This document shows, piece after piece, positions 1 through 8,249 of a DNA stretch of 64,000 nt (its first letter is position 1; every line of letters starts with the position of its first letter). Position numbers and translations under genes: made by a program. Under the pieces are notes generated by a model. It did no database searches. It was not told where the DNA came from and was given only the letters and a program-made list of their open reading frames with translations. The stretch covers positions 1-64,000 of the forward strand of contig CAXGOB010000013.1 in NCBI GenBank assembly GCA_964011275.1, given 5' to 3'. The DNA is from UBA7328 sp002471345 (GTDB lineage: Bacteria; Bacteroidota; Bacteroidia; Chitinophagales; Saprospiraceae).

Positions 1-66
1 AAAATACTTTCCCGTTTTATTTTTTTCCATAAGGTCATGTCTTATTCTTCTAAAGAATTTAATCAT
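1..66 (-). CDS. DUF6090 family membrane protein, N-terminal fragment cut by window edge
   Basis: Only the first 22 codons are inside the window, reading leftward from an ATG at 66-64. The residues MIKFFRRIRHDLMEKNKTGK closely match the start of the intact paralogue at 3604-4329 (MIKFFRKIRQKLL...GKYLKYAIGE), so this is very probably a fifth member of the DUF6090 family. Family members have a short basic cytoplasmic N-terminus, one membrane helix and a coiled-coil-rich extracytoplasmic part; their function is unknown. It lies downstream of the DUF6624 gene on the same strand, 108 bases after its stop. The rest of the gene lies outside the window. Confidence 0.65.
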   Translation of the reverse strand, partial: MIKFFRRIRHDLMEKNKTGKYF

Positions 67-173
67 TGTTTTTGGTTGTTTCTAATGAAGTATAATGGTG
101 CCCTTCATAAATGATGGGACGACCTAAGGGAGCCATGAACATTTTATTCATTTTGAGTGCTATCTTTGTAAAG

Positions 174-1100
174 TTATTCATTCTGCTTAACAAACCAGTC
201 TATATTGAATCGCTCCTTCAAGTAAATATTTAAAGGCCCTAATCCAATTTCAGATCTACGGTTGTCCACATATTCAGGTTGATTAATTGGATGCGGTACT
301 CTTTTTGAATTTTCGATTTTCCATTGTGTTCCATACAATTGTTTTTTACCCTCTTCTACTAGAAGGCGATCCCGAATTTTGGCATATCGCAGTGGTTGAG
401 CTTCTCCCTTCTTGAAAGCTTCCTCGAGCATAGGGAAATATTGAGACCTGATCTCATATGTTGTATGATTAATGATAAGAGCTGCACCAGCCGCCGCATA
501 TTCTGTAACAGAAGTAGCTGTTGGCCATCCATATAATTCTAAAAGCTCCAGCAGTTTTCTTTTGTTTTCTAGATGATTTTCTTCTTCCATTGCCAAAATG
601 GGAAAAATAGCGGGAGTGCTGAAATATCCTCCATTTTGCATGTATTTTCTTCTTTCAATGTTTCCTGCATACATAAACCCCTGATCTTTAATGATCATCC
701 TGAACAACTCCTTTGCAAAAGGTACATTTCTTATGGGGCCGTTTTTAAATTCATACTTTTTAATCTGAACATTTTCTATTTCTTCCCATCTAGGATCATG
801 GGTGAGGCTTAAAAATTCTGGATCGTGCAATGCCTTTAAGGTTGAATCTTTTTCGAGTGCATGTTTGAGGAAGTAGAATGATGTATCTCTCATTTGAGAA
901 GTCCATAACAATGCAGTGACCGAAGCAATATCGTAAGATAATTCAGGTGATGGACTTTGGCCCATTGCTTGAGAATATTTCATCAAAGCAGGCATAAGCA
1001 ACCCTTGATTTTTTAGACTGTCCGCTTCCTTGGTTAATCCTTGACCATATACAACTTCAAAACATACTAGAGCTAAACAAGAAATTAATATTCTTTTCAT
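174..1100 (-). CDS. DUF6624 domain-containing secreted protein
   Basis: The 308-residue product starts with a signal peptide (residues 1-19, MKRILISCLALVCFEVVYGQ). A TPR-like helical stretch follows (about 25-110). The C-terminal half carries the DUF6624 signature: a GWPT motif near 191, the A..ALIINH segment near 205-212, a DR motif near 243 and QLYGTQW near 254-260. DUF6624 proteins are common in Bacteroidota and have no established biochemical role. The protein is probably periplasmic or surface-exposed. A DUF6090 gene follows on the same strand. Confidence 0.75.
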   Translation of the reverse strand: MKRILISCLALVCFEVVYGQGLTKEADSLKNQGLLMPALMKYSQAMGQSPSPELSYDIASVTALLWTSQMRDTSFYFLKHALEKDSTLKALHDPEFLSLTHDPRWEEIENVQIKKYEFKNGPIRNVPFAKELFRMIIKDQGFMYAGNIERRKYMQNGGYFSTPAIFPILAMEEENHLENKRKLLELLELYGWPTATSVTEYAAAGAALIINHTTYEIRSQYFPMLEEAFKKGEAQPLRYAKIRDRLLVEEGKKQLYGTQWKIENSKRVPHPINQPEYVDNRRSEIGLGPLNIYLKERFNIDWFVKQNE

Positions 1101-1311
1101 AATTTATCAATTTGATTTGGTCCAATCATATGGTTAATTCTGATTAAAAAAGGGGAAAGACGATAAATGACAGGTTTTAGAATGGATATGACATATTGCC
1201 TTTCACTTGGGCATCATGACTATTTGATGAGACCCAGAATGACAATTAACGTTAGATATCAGAATTGGCTCGATCGTATGGAAAGATTGGGCGTTTTATG
1301 AGTTGTTTTGT

Positions 1312-1935
1312 CTACGTGTTCAATTTATCTATTTTGTTCCCTGTAAGATGTTGAACATTCTTTGTGATTTTTTCAATAGACCAATCCCACCAACGCAATT
1401 CAAGGAGTTTTTTAATTTCAACTTCTGAGAACCTTTTTCTGATTTTCTGAGCTGGATTTCCTCCAATAATTGAATAAGGTTCAACATCTTTGGTTACCAC
1501 TGATTTAGAGGCGATAATTGCGCCATCACCGATAGTAACTCCTGGCATTATAGTAGCTCCAAATCCTAGCCAAACGTCATTTCCTATTATTGTGTCTCCT
1601 TTCTTTGGGTATTCTTTTCCCTTCATTGCATTGGACCAATCTTCACCAAATATTGCGAATGGATAAGTTGATATTGCTTCGCTTAGGTGATTAGCACCGT
1701 TCATTATGAATGTAACATCCGATGCTATCATACAGAATTTTCCTATGATTAGCTTATCCCCAGTAAAATCAAATAAATACTTTACGTTTTTTTCAAAGTT
1801 ATCTATTGTTTCGAAGTCATCGTAATAAGTGTAATCCCCAACAATGATATTCGGATTCTTGACTATATTCTTAAGAAAACAAAATCTGTTATAATTTTCA
1901 AGTGGAAATTTTTTATTCTTATTTGGTATGTGCAT
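1312..1935 (-). CDS. Vat/CatB-type hexapeptide acetyltransferase
   Basis: The 207-residue protein belongs to the left-handed beta-helix xenobiotic acetyltransferases, which move an acetyl group from acetyl-CoA to a hydroxyl of streptogramin A or chloramphenicol-like molecules. Visible hallmarks are the KLIIGKFCMIA strand near 61-71, the NGANH motif holding the catalytic histidine (about H83), TIIGNDVWLG near 115-124, PGVTIGDGAIIASKSVVTKDV near 131-151 and GGNPA near 158. Length and motif order fit the Vat family closely. Many chromosomal homologues have unknown natural substrates, so resistance is not proven. It sits alone on the minus strand beside a degraded DUF6090 cluster, which suggests an accessory gene. 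Confidence 0.85.
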   Translation of the reverse strand: MHIPNKNKKFPLENYNRFCFLKNIVKNPNIIVGDYTYYDDFETIDNFEKNVKYLFDFTGDKLIIGKFCMIASDVTFIMNGANHLSEAISTYPFAIFGEDWSNAMKGKEYPKKGDTIIGNDVWLGFGATIMPGVTIGDGAIIASKSVVTKDVEPYSIIGGNPAQKIRKRFSEVEIKKLLELRWWDWSIEKITKNVQHLTGNKIDKLNT

Positions 1936-2029
1936 TATTATTTTTTAATGAGGAATAATGGTTGTTAGATGTGGAGAAGGTAAATTTAACAGATATGAAC
2001 GTCATTCAAAATTGTTTGTCTTTTGTTAT

Positions 2030-2752
2030 TCATAATTCATTGTTAACAATCTCAAGCATTTTTGATACCTGTTTTGATAGACTTTTTTGCCAGTTTAATC
2101 TTCTTGATTCGATCCCCTGTTTTTTGCTTATTATTCCAATAATTGATTTATCATTCAAAAGATGTTGGAGTGCATATTCATTGTGACGAAATGAATTTTT
2201 TATTAAAGGTCCATTTTAACTACTTGTTTTTTCGAGTAAGATTCCATTAATTATCATTCCATATTCATGGTCTTCGTAACCTAATTTAATCTCGGCAGAA
2301 TACTCTGCTAAGGATTTGTTTAATTCTTCATTTTGAATCAAAATTGTTTTTCCTGTACCAATTAAAGCATCGTAAGTTCAGCTTACAGGTTCTGCCCTAT
2401 GGAAAGTAAGTGCACCTCCATTAAATATTTGAGGAATTAGTTCAATTGAGTTAATATCTTTTTCACCTGACAATAATAAAGACAAGCTTTTACTATGATT
2501 TACCACTCGACTTTGATATTTAATAGTCTTGTCAATCCTTTTTTTGGACTCGGTCAATTCAGTCCTTAGGGCTTTCAGAATTTTCACTTCTTCGTGACTG
2601 TTTTTTTGGTTTTCGCTCCAATTATTTATTTGTAGGGTAATTAATATTCCCATAATCACAAGGGTGATTTCGCCGATGGCATAAATCAGATATTTACTAA
2701 ATTTGTTTTCATAAAGTGATACATGTCTAACGTTTCTAAAAATTTTAATCAT
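2030..2752 (-). pseudogene. DUF6090 family protein, broken by two in-frame stops (TGA and TAA)
   Basis: Reading leftward from the ATG at 2752 (MIKIFRNVR, with a GTG two codons upstream), the frame encodes a DUF6090 protein with a membrane helix (YAIGEITLVIMGILITLQINNW). It is interrupted by TGA at 2380-2378 after FHRAEPVS. Translation in the same frame continues with TYDALIGTGKTILIQNEEL and LAEYSAEIKLGYEDHEYG, which is family-like sequence. A second stop, TAA, falls at 2218-2216. The frame then runs on (NEYALQHLLNDKSIIG...) to a final TGA at 2032-2030. With the stops read through, the product would be about 240 residues, equal to the intact paralogue at 3604-4329. Two different stop codons make decay likelier than recoding. 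It starts 11 bases after the upstream paralogue ends. Confidence 0.8.
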
Positions 2753-2763
2753 TGGCACCCGTC

Positions 2764-3518
2764 TTAATTACTTAATCTTTTAATTTCTTTTTGTACATCT
2801 AGAATTAGTCGTTCCAAGGAAGTGAGCGCTTCTTTTTGCCATTTTAAACGTACTAAAAGCCAACCTTGAAGCCTTACTATTACATTTTTAAAGCTTTCAT
2901 CTGCTCTCAAAAAATTAATGTCTTTAGGTGTATTCAAATTTTCAACAGCAAATGAATAATGCTCGTCTATTGTTGGAGATGATTTAAAATGAATAATCAT
3001 TTGAGGCATTAATTCTTCATCAATAATTTTTCGGTTTCTATCTTCTCTTGAACGAATATTTTTTAGATGACGCTCAAACATTTCGGTAATTCTAATACGT
3101 AAGCTATCATTGCTTAAAGTATTTATACCTTGACTTTCAATGAATCTGTATGAGGTATTAGCTGTGTTGAATATGCCATCTCCTTTAATAATCTCAAAGG
3201 CCTTTTTTAAGCTATCATCAACAGGTTTGTTTTTTTCAAAATAGTCTAAAATTTTAATGGTTGCTTTTTGTCTGCTCTTCGTTGTGTTATAAGTTTCTCC
3301 AATTTCGTCTAGATTTGTTCTTAAATCATTTTTTAACTCACTTAGAATTTTAATCTCTTGTTCAATTGCTTTTCTACCCTCATTCCAATTGTTTATTTGC
3401 AATGCAATTAATATTCCTAAAACAACAAGAACAATTTCACCTATAGCGTATTTAAGTATTTACTTGTTTTGTTCTTTTTCATGAGTTCGTACCGTATTTT
3501 TCTAAAGAGTTTTATCAT
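2764..3518 (-). pseudogene. DUF6090 family protein, frameshifted near its membrane helix
   Basis: The natural start is the ATG at 3518-3516 (MIKLFRKIRYELMKKNKTSK, matching paralogues). After KYL the frame runs into a stop (LNTL then TAG). The expected continuation, YAIGEIVLVVLGILIALQINNWNEG, is in another frame and then stays open to the TAA at 2766-2764. Against the intact neighbour, where KYLKYAIGE is uninterrupted, one base is missing in the T/A run at about 3449-3455. The downstream part alone is about 212 codons with only a TTG to start from, and would lack the membrane anchor. The cause is either true decay or a one-base sequencing error in the homopolymer. Confidence 0.78.
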
Positions 3519-3550
3519 TGGTTATGGTTAGTCTAAATGGTGTGCGACGG

Positions 3551-3583
3551 TTAGCGTAAAATGCATTTAAAGCATATTTAAAC
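3551..3583 (+). repeat. Dispersed repeat copy A (GTTAGCRTAAAATG-type)
   Basis: A segment beginning ttagcgtaaaatgcattt resembles a second segment at 6891-6926 (gttcagcataaaatgtgttt) over about 35 bases, roughly three-quarters identical by eye. Both copies lie within 70 bases of the 3' end of a minus-strand gene (stops at 3604 and 6958). Function unknown. Confidence 0.4.
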
Positions 3584-3603
3584 ATTGTTGTGCTTTCGTA
3601 ATT

Positions 3604-4329
3604 CTATTTTTTTAATTCTTGCTTAATAAGACTCAGTGTTCTTTGCATTTCAGGAATATGCAATTCATTTAACCTTCTAAGATGACCAAGCCTCCAACCA
3701 TTGATTTGGTGTAAAATTGAATAATAGTAATCATCCTTTATTAGAGTATTGTAATTAGCAGAATTGAATTCATTTACCAATCCGTGTACATATTTCGTCA
3801 TATATTGTTCATAATTATTGTCTTTTGCGAACATATCTCGACTAAAATCATTCTGTACGCGTAATATGTTTTTTTCAAATACATCTATTATCAAATTACT
3901 CAGATAATCGTTAGTAATTATATCAAATCCCTTATTTTTTAGTGCTTCAAAACTTGCAGTACTATGACCGGTTGTCCAATTGTATCCTATCCAATGTGCA
4001 CGTTTAAAGTGCCTTTGTAATGAATCACTGTGAGTGTAATTGTTGTTTTTTGCCGCAAGAACAATCTGATAATGATTATTTGATAATTCCATAATCTCTA
4101 CAGCTCGTTCCCAAATTGCTATACTTTCTTCAACATTATTTTCAATTTGAATAAGTATTTTTTGGTCTTTCTTTCGATCCTTTTCCCATTCATTCCAATT
4201 ATTAATTTGAAGTGCTATCAAAATCCCAATGATCACTAGTAGAATTTCTCCAATTGCGTATTTCAGATACTTTCCATTTTTTCCTTCTGAAAGAAGTTTT
4301 TGTCTAATTTTTCTAAAAAATTTTATCAT
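3604..4329 (-). CDS. DUF6090 family membrane protein (intact)
   Basis: This 241-residue protein is the intact reference copy of the local family. It has a basic cytoplasmic N-terminus (MIKFFRKIRQKLL), one membrane helix at about 25-44 ending in the family motif LQINNWNEW, then a long charged helical region probably outside the cytoplasm. The segment ASFEALKNKGFDIITNDYL near 122-140 and the C-terminal HLRRLNELHIPEM helix are typical of the family. The function of DUF6090 is unknown. It heads a same-strand run of related genes, the next two of which are broken, so the cluster looks like tandem duplication followed by decay. Confidence 0.8.
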   Translation of the reverse strand: MIKFFRKIRQKLLSEGKNGKYLKYAIGEILLVIIGILIALQINNWNEWEKDRKKDQKILIQIENNVEESIAIWERAVEIMELSNNHYQIVLAAKNNNYTHSDSLQRHFKRAHWIGYNWTTGHSTASFEALKNKGFDIITNDYLSNLIIDVFEKNILRVQNDFSRDMFAKDNNYEQYMTKYVHGLVNEFNSANYNTLIKDDYYYSILHQINGWRLGHLRRLNELHIPEMQRTLSLIKQELKK

Positions 4330-4427
4330 TGGTTATCAGTTTCTGATAATGAAGTACATCCTGTGTATGCGAACCTTTACTCCCAAAAGGTTAACAGAAC
4401 AATCCGTATAAAGCATGAATGTGAAGC

Positions 4428-4567
4428 TTTTTATAATAATGAGTTCTTTTTAATGAAACCATAGAAGACACCGGTCTTTCCCTTTTAGCTCATCTCTTAC
4501 AAATTAACAGAATCAATTTAAATAAAATAATAGAGGATGGCTCAGTATACTTCTACTCAAAAAGAGT
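4428..4567 (+). repeat. ~140-bp dispersed repeat, copy 1
   Basis: This stretch is about 85% identical by eye to 8491-8634. Shared blocks include aatgagttctttttaatgaa and acaaattaacagaatcaatt. No gene is seen in it. Just downstream (about 4629-4680) is a shorter, weaker match to 8412-8464, the tail of an ORF remnant, so the order of the two sub-blocks differs between copies. The two copies bracket the first BlaI-BlaR1 pair, the DUF4440 gene and one DUF6090 gene. Together with the operators, this block fills the 540-base gap before blaI. Confidence 0.7.
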
Positions 4568-4774
4568 GATAGAATCAAAGAGAGTTACCTGTCAAACTTC
4601 TCTTGCTGTAGGTCTTACGTTGACGTCTTTGAGTGAAGTTCACCGATATCTATCCATTGCTCATTGAGTGATGCTCTTAAACCACCACAATCCAAGTATG
4701 TCAGAAGAATAACAGAGGAAGTCCAGCATGCTACACCTTCAATTTAAGGCTTTAGCAATTTATTTTTCTCGATT

Positions 4775-4843
4775 AACTAAATATTTAGTTGAATTGTTTG
4801 CATATCTGAAACTAAAAATATAGTTTTAACTAATAATTTAGTT
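4775..4843. promoter_or_regulatory. Three palindromic BlaI-type operators upstream of blaI copy 1
   Basis: Three 16-bp dyads fit AACTA-N6-TAGTT: AACTAAATATTTAGTT at 4775-4790 (a perfect palindrome), AACTAAAAATATAGTT at 4810-4825 and AACTAATAATTTAGTT at 4828-4843. The last ends 26 bases before the BlaI start codon. The same motif recurs before the second BlaI gene (25606-25661). BlaI/MecI repressors bind such dyads as dimers and usually repress their own operon, so these are probably autoregulatory operators. Confidence 0.75.
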
Positions 4844-4869
4844 CAAATGATTTTTTTCAACCATTTACT

Positions 4870-5232
4870 ATGAAAATACTTACCAAAGCTGAGGAGGAAA
4901 TAATGAAGGTCCTTTGGGATTTGGATTTTGCCTTTGTTAAGGATATTATCTCCCAACTGCCTGATCCTAAACCAGCCTACAATACAGTATCCACCTTCAT
5001 TCGCATATTAGAGCAAAAAGGATTTGTGGGCCATGAACCACATGGCAGGTCCCATAAATATTACCCTATAATAAACAAAGAGGCCTATACTAAGACATGT
5101 ATGAAGGGTTTGGTTTCAAATTATTTTAGCGGGTCCTTTAAACAAATGGTTTCTTTCTTTACAAATGAAGAGGATCTCAGTATTGCAGAACTGGAACAAC
5201 TTATTAAGGAGATTAAAAAGAAAAAATCATGA
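4870..5232 (+). CDS. BlaI/MecI/CopY family transcriptional repressor (copy 1)
   Basis: This 120-residue winged-helix protein has the Penicillinase_R fold: LTKAEEEIMKVLWDLDFAFVK near the N-terminus, then PKPAYNTVSTFIRILEQKGFV as the recognition-helix region, and a C-terminal dimerisation helix pair. Family members repress target promoters until a partner M56 protease triggers their cleavage or release. The stop codon overlaps the start of the BlaR1-like gene (ATGA at 5229-5232), so the two are translationally coupled. Three matching operators lie immediately upstream. The regulated targets beyond its own operon are not evident here. Confidence 0.9.
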   Translation: MKILTKAEEEIMKVLWDLDFAFVKDIISQLPDPKPAYNTVSTFIRILEQKGFVGHEPHGRSHKYYPIINKEAYTKTCMKGLVSNYFSGSFKQMVSFFTNEEDLSIAELEQLIKEIKKKKS

Positions 5233-6725
5233 AGAACTTCCTAATAGAACTTTCTGTTATCCACTTGGTACTTGTTCTTGCATATTTCTTCATACTTCGC
5301 AAAGAGCAGTATTATGGTCTTCAAAGATTCTACCTTATCCTGGTTGCACTTGTATCAATGGTGATTCCTCTTATAAAATTACCAAAGTTATTTCAAACTC
5401 AAGAAGTAATGGTCGTTGCACCCACTTTACCTTTTGAATCAACAGAAGCAGTAGTTCTTGCTCCGGTATCTGTGCAGTCGTTTTGGAATGATCAATTACT
5501 GTTCACTATATATTTGATTGTTACTGGAATATTTCTACTCAAATTTTTATTTGATTTATTCAAAATCATACTCTTAAAGCAAAAGAGTCATCTAGAGTAT
5601 ACTGATGGTTATACTATAAGTAGAACCAATCATGATTTAGCAAGTTTTACGTTTTTCAATTGGATATTCCTTAACAAGAACATTCTTAGTCACCAACAGG
5701 AGTACGGGGTGATTTTAAAGCATGAAGAAGCACATGCTTCACTTTTGCATACCTATGACTTAATCCTTTTCGAATTATATACAGCATGCTTTTGGTGGTT
5801 GCCATCTGCATGGTTTGTACAAAAAGAAATTAAAAAAATACACGAATATCAGGCTGACACCTATGCTCTTAAGTCATTTGATGTTGACCATTATTCGTCT
5901 ATACTGATCAGTTCTATTTTAAAGTCCCATGGTTTGAGTTTGGCCAATTCATTCCATGATGGATTAATTTTAAAAAGACTAAAAGTTATGAAACAAAAAA
6001 CAAAAAAAATGAGCAATTGGAAATTCGGTGCATTAACGACATTATTTTTTATGCTCTTTACTTTTATGGCATGTACTGAGGACAAACTTGTTGCTCAAGA
6101 TTCAAGTTCTTCAGCCTCAGAAAGAGAAACCTTTACTATAGTTGCTGAGCAACCATCATATGAAGGTGGCATGGATGCTTTATATAGGCATCTGATGAAC
6201 GAAATCAGATATCCTGACCTAGCAAGAAAAAATGGGGTAGAGGGGCGAATATATGTACAGTTCGTTATTGAGCGGAATGGTACAGTATCAGATGTCCAAA
6301 CGGTCAAAGGCATAGGAGCTGGATGCGGACAAGAAGCAGAAAGAGTAATAAGCAAATTAACTTCATTTAAACCTGGAGTACAAAGAGGACGGACAGTAAG
6401 GACTGTGATGACCCTGCCCATAGAATTCAAACTAGATCCTACTAAGGCAAATGCCGATAATAACGCCGAGGTAAGTATAGTGGTTGGAGAACTTCAAATG
6501 AAAAAGGAAAAGCTTCAGCTAGATGTTAAATATACAGATGGCTCATGGAAGGGAACATTGAAAGATAATGATGGAAATCCATTACCAGGAGCAAATATCG
6601 TAGTAGAAGGTACAAAGTATGGTAGAGTTTCTGATCTTGATGGTTCATTTTCAATAGAAGCAAAAGAATCACAGAATGTGATTATCAGCTTTGTAGGATA
6701 TGAAAGAATCAATCTCTCAAAGTAG
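5229..6725 (+). CDS. BlaR1-like M56 peptidase with TonB C-terminal and CarboxypepD_reg-like domains
   Basis: The 498-residue membrane protein has N-terminal helices (about 1-50, 85-115) and an M56 zinc-protease core with HEEAH at 165-169 and the third-ligand region HEYQAD near 205-210. A further helix sits at about 264-282. The periplasmic tail differs from classical BlaR1: instead of a penicillin-binding sensor it has a TonB C-terminal domain (about 308-402, PSYEGGMDALYRHLMNEIRYP, then EGRIYVQFVIERNG). This is followed by a CarboxypepD_reg-like beta-sandwich (about 440-497, GNPLPGANIVVEGT and SFVGYE), the module that opens SusC-type receptors. It is probably a sensor protease acting on the coupled BlaI. 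The signal sensed is unknown; the tail suggests cell-envelope interactions. Confidence 0.85.
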   Translation: MKNFLIELSVIHLVLVLAYFFILRKEQYYGLQRFYLILVALVSMVIPLIKLPKLFQTQEVMVVAPTLPFESTEAVVLAPVSVQSFWNDQLLFTIYLIVTGIFLLKFLFDLFKIILLKQKSHLEYTDGYTISRTNHDLASFTFFNWIFLNKNILSHQQEYGVILKHEEAHASLLHTYDLILFELYTACFWWLPSAWFVQKEIKKIHEYQADTYALKSFDVDHYSSILISSILKSHGLSLANSFHDGLILKRLKVMKQKTKKMSNWKFGALTTLFFMLFTFMACTEDKLVAQDSSSSASERETFTIVAEQPSYEGGMDALYRHLMNEIRYPDLARKNGVEGRIYVQFVIERNGTVSDVQTVKGIGAGCGQEAERVISKLTSFKPGVQRGRTVRTVMTLPIEFKLDPTKANADNNAEVSIVVGELQMKKEKLQLDVKYTDGSWKGTLKDNDGNPLPGANIVVEGTKYGRVSDLDGSFSIEAKESQNVIISFVGYERINLSK

Positions 6726-6818
6726 GAAGGAGTTTAGACATAACTAAGAGGAGGAGGTAAGTAGTAGTTTTTCGAAATTTACTTTTTCATTATGAATAAC
6801 TCTATTTACAAGACTAAG

Positions 6819-6891
6819 CGTTAGCAGTGCAAATTGATTTTGCCAACCTAAAATTGATGGATTCTATTCTCAATTTTAGGTTGGTCTAACG
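6819..6891. terminator. Nested inverted repeat between convergent genes
   Basis: Perfect 15-bp arms at 6843-6857 (CCAACCTAAAATTGA) and 6870-6884 enclose a 12-base loop. An outer pair CGTTAG (6819-6824) and CTAACG (6886-6891) flanks them. It lies between the ends of the convergent genes at 6725 and 6958, so it could terminate transcription from both sides, although no T-tract follows. The repeat copy at 6891-6926 abuts it. Confidence 0.5.
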
Positions 6892-6926
6892 TTCAGCATA
6901 AAATGTGTTTCAAGGTAAATTTAAAT
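6891..6926 (+). repeat. Dispersed repeat copy B (GTTCAGCATAAAATG-type)
   Basis: Second copy of the short repeat described at 3551-3583. It joins directly onto the nested inverted repeat on its left and ends 31 bases before the stop of the DUF4440-like gene. Confidence 0.4.
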
Positions 6927-6957
6927 CCTTTTTCTTGTTTGTTTTTCTCTTTTCTTC

Positions 6958-7449
6958 TTAGTGAAGACTAATGACTTTTGTGATTAGCCATTTATCTTCC
7001 TCATTTTTCCATACCATTATAAATTTAACAGGTTTTGATTCAGTGTTTGGCTCTTGATTGTTATAAAATTTATGATAACCAATTTCGACTGCACCATAAT
7101 CTTTGATCGGATAGACCTCAATACTTCCTTCAATTAAAGTTCGAGTCACTTTTCCACAAATATTTCTTTCAATCGAAGCAAGAACTTCTTGTTTCGAAGA
7201 GTTCAAACCACCTTTGTCATGAAAGAATTCTAGATTTTTAGAATATAGTGATTCTTGCTTTTGCATATCACAAGTATTGTATGCATCAAAATATTCTTTA
7301 TCCTTTGCAACTATAATATCATAAACTTCTTTATCCACAGGCTCATATTCAGATGCATAGATTTCTTTGATTGTATTTTGTGAAAAGCTAAACTGATTAA
7401 TCAAAAGCAAAGAAAGAATAGTTAAAAGTTTAGAATCTAGATTATTCAT
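6958..7449 (-). CDS. Secreted SnoaL/DUF4440-like protein
   Basis: The 163-residue product has a signal peptide (about 1-23, ending SFSQ) and a nuclear-transport-factor-2-like fold. The family-like stretch runs from DKEYFDAYNTCDMQKQESLY (about 50-69) through FFHDKGGLNSSKQEVLASIE to the C-terminal FIMVWKNEEDKWLITKVISLH. DUF4440 proteins bind or turn over small ligands in a cone-shaped pocket, but no catalytic residues can be assigned. It follows the DUF6090 gene at 7455-8147 with a five-base gap on the same strand, so they are probably co-transcribed. Confidence 0.72.
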   Translation of the reverse strand: MNNLDSKLLTILSLLLINQFSFSQNTIKEIYASEYEPVDKEVYDIIVAKDKEYFDAYNTCDMQKQESLYSKNLEFFHDKGGLNSSKQEVLASIERNICGKVTRTLIEGSIEVYPIKDYGAVEIGYHKFYNNQEPNTESKPVKFIMVWKNEEDKWLITKVISLH

Positions 7450-7454
7450 GACGA

Positions 7455-8147
7455 TTATTTCAACTTTATTAGTTCTTTTTCAATGTCGGATACAAGTTGC
7501 TTTGCAGAGGCTAGTGTCGTAATGCACATATCATTAACATAAGCCTTTTTCCAATTCATTCTTGCATGGAGATAGTTTATATAGAATCGATCTTTAGTCC
7601 TGATATAAAATTGAAAATTCTCAGGTTCACCATTGTAGATCTGTCGTTCCTTCCATCTATATTGCTTTAAGGGATCACGTTGTTCGGTGTTCAGCCTTTC
7701 CACAATGAATCTAAACTGTTTGGTTAGGACATCATAGTAGCGCGCTAAGCTTTTCTTCAACTTTTTTGATTTAATTCTTTCAAAGCCTGAATTTTTAAGA
7801 GTCTCAAAAGCAGCACTGTTAATTTGATAGTCTTCAAAATGACTAATCCCTTTTAGGTAATATGACAAACTATCTTCATCTACCACATCCGATTCTAAAA
7901 GTGACATTGCTCTGGTTATCCTCTCTATAAAATCCTCTTGTACGCCTATATATGTTTTAAATACGTTTATGTCTTCGATCAGATTTTCCTTTAACTCAAT
8001 TAAAAGCTCAACTTGTTTTATTCGTTCCTTTCTACTTTCATTCCAGTTGTTCAGCCCAAAGGCACATAGGATACCGAAGATTATCACAACCATTTCAAGC
8101 AGATACTCAGCCCATTTTAGTTTTAAGGTTTTAAGGATTTTTTTCAT
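7455..8147 (-). CDS. DUF6090 family membrane protein (intact, divergent copy)
   Basis: The 230-residue protein has one membrane helix (about 13-32) ending in the family hallmark GLNNWNESRKER. A long charged helical domain follows, including SAAFETLKNSGFERIKSKKL near 111-130, which corresponds to the ASFEALKNKGFDIITN region of the copy at 3604-4329. It is more divergent from the other copies than they are from each other. Function unknown. The DUF4440-like gene follows five bases downstream in the same direction. Confidence 0.75.
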   Translation of the reverse strand: MKKILKTLKLKWAEYLLEMVVIIFGILCAFGLNNWNESRKERIKQVELLIELKENLIEDINVFKTYIGVQEDFIERITRAMSLLESDVVDEDSLSYYLKGISHFEDYQINSAAFETLKNSGFERIKSKKLKKSLARYYDVLTKQFRFIVERLNTEQRDPLKQYRWKERQIYNGEPENFQFYIRTKDRFYINYLHARMNWKKAYVNDMCITTLASAKQLVSDIEKELIKLK

Positions 8148-8249
8148 AATTCAATCAATGACCACCATCTGGAAGGCGGTTACCTGTTGCAATGTTTCTA
8201 CCCCTCTTTCGGTATAATAATATGGTTAAAGTAAAAAGAAATTGGAACA

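Noticed and set aside
1962..2186. Plus-strand ORF of 74 codons
   Set aside because: It lies antisense to the 3' part of the broken DUF6090 gene, which explains the sequence better.
2378..2380. Selenocysteine at the in-frame TGA of the DUF6090 copy
   Set aside because: A second stop (TAA) follows in the same frame, intact paralogues do not support Cys there, and no SECIS-like hairpin was apparent.
1240..6930. Integron cassette array (GTTAGAT near 1247, GTTAG/CTAAC boxes near 6819-6891)
   Set aside because: The paired R''/R' boxes are not in attC order or spacing, and no integrase gene is present.
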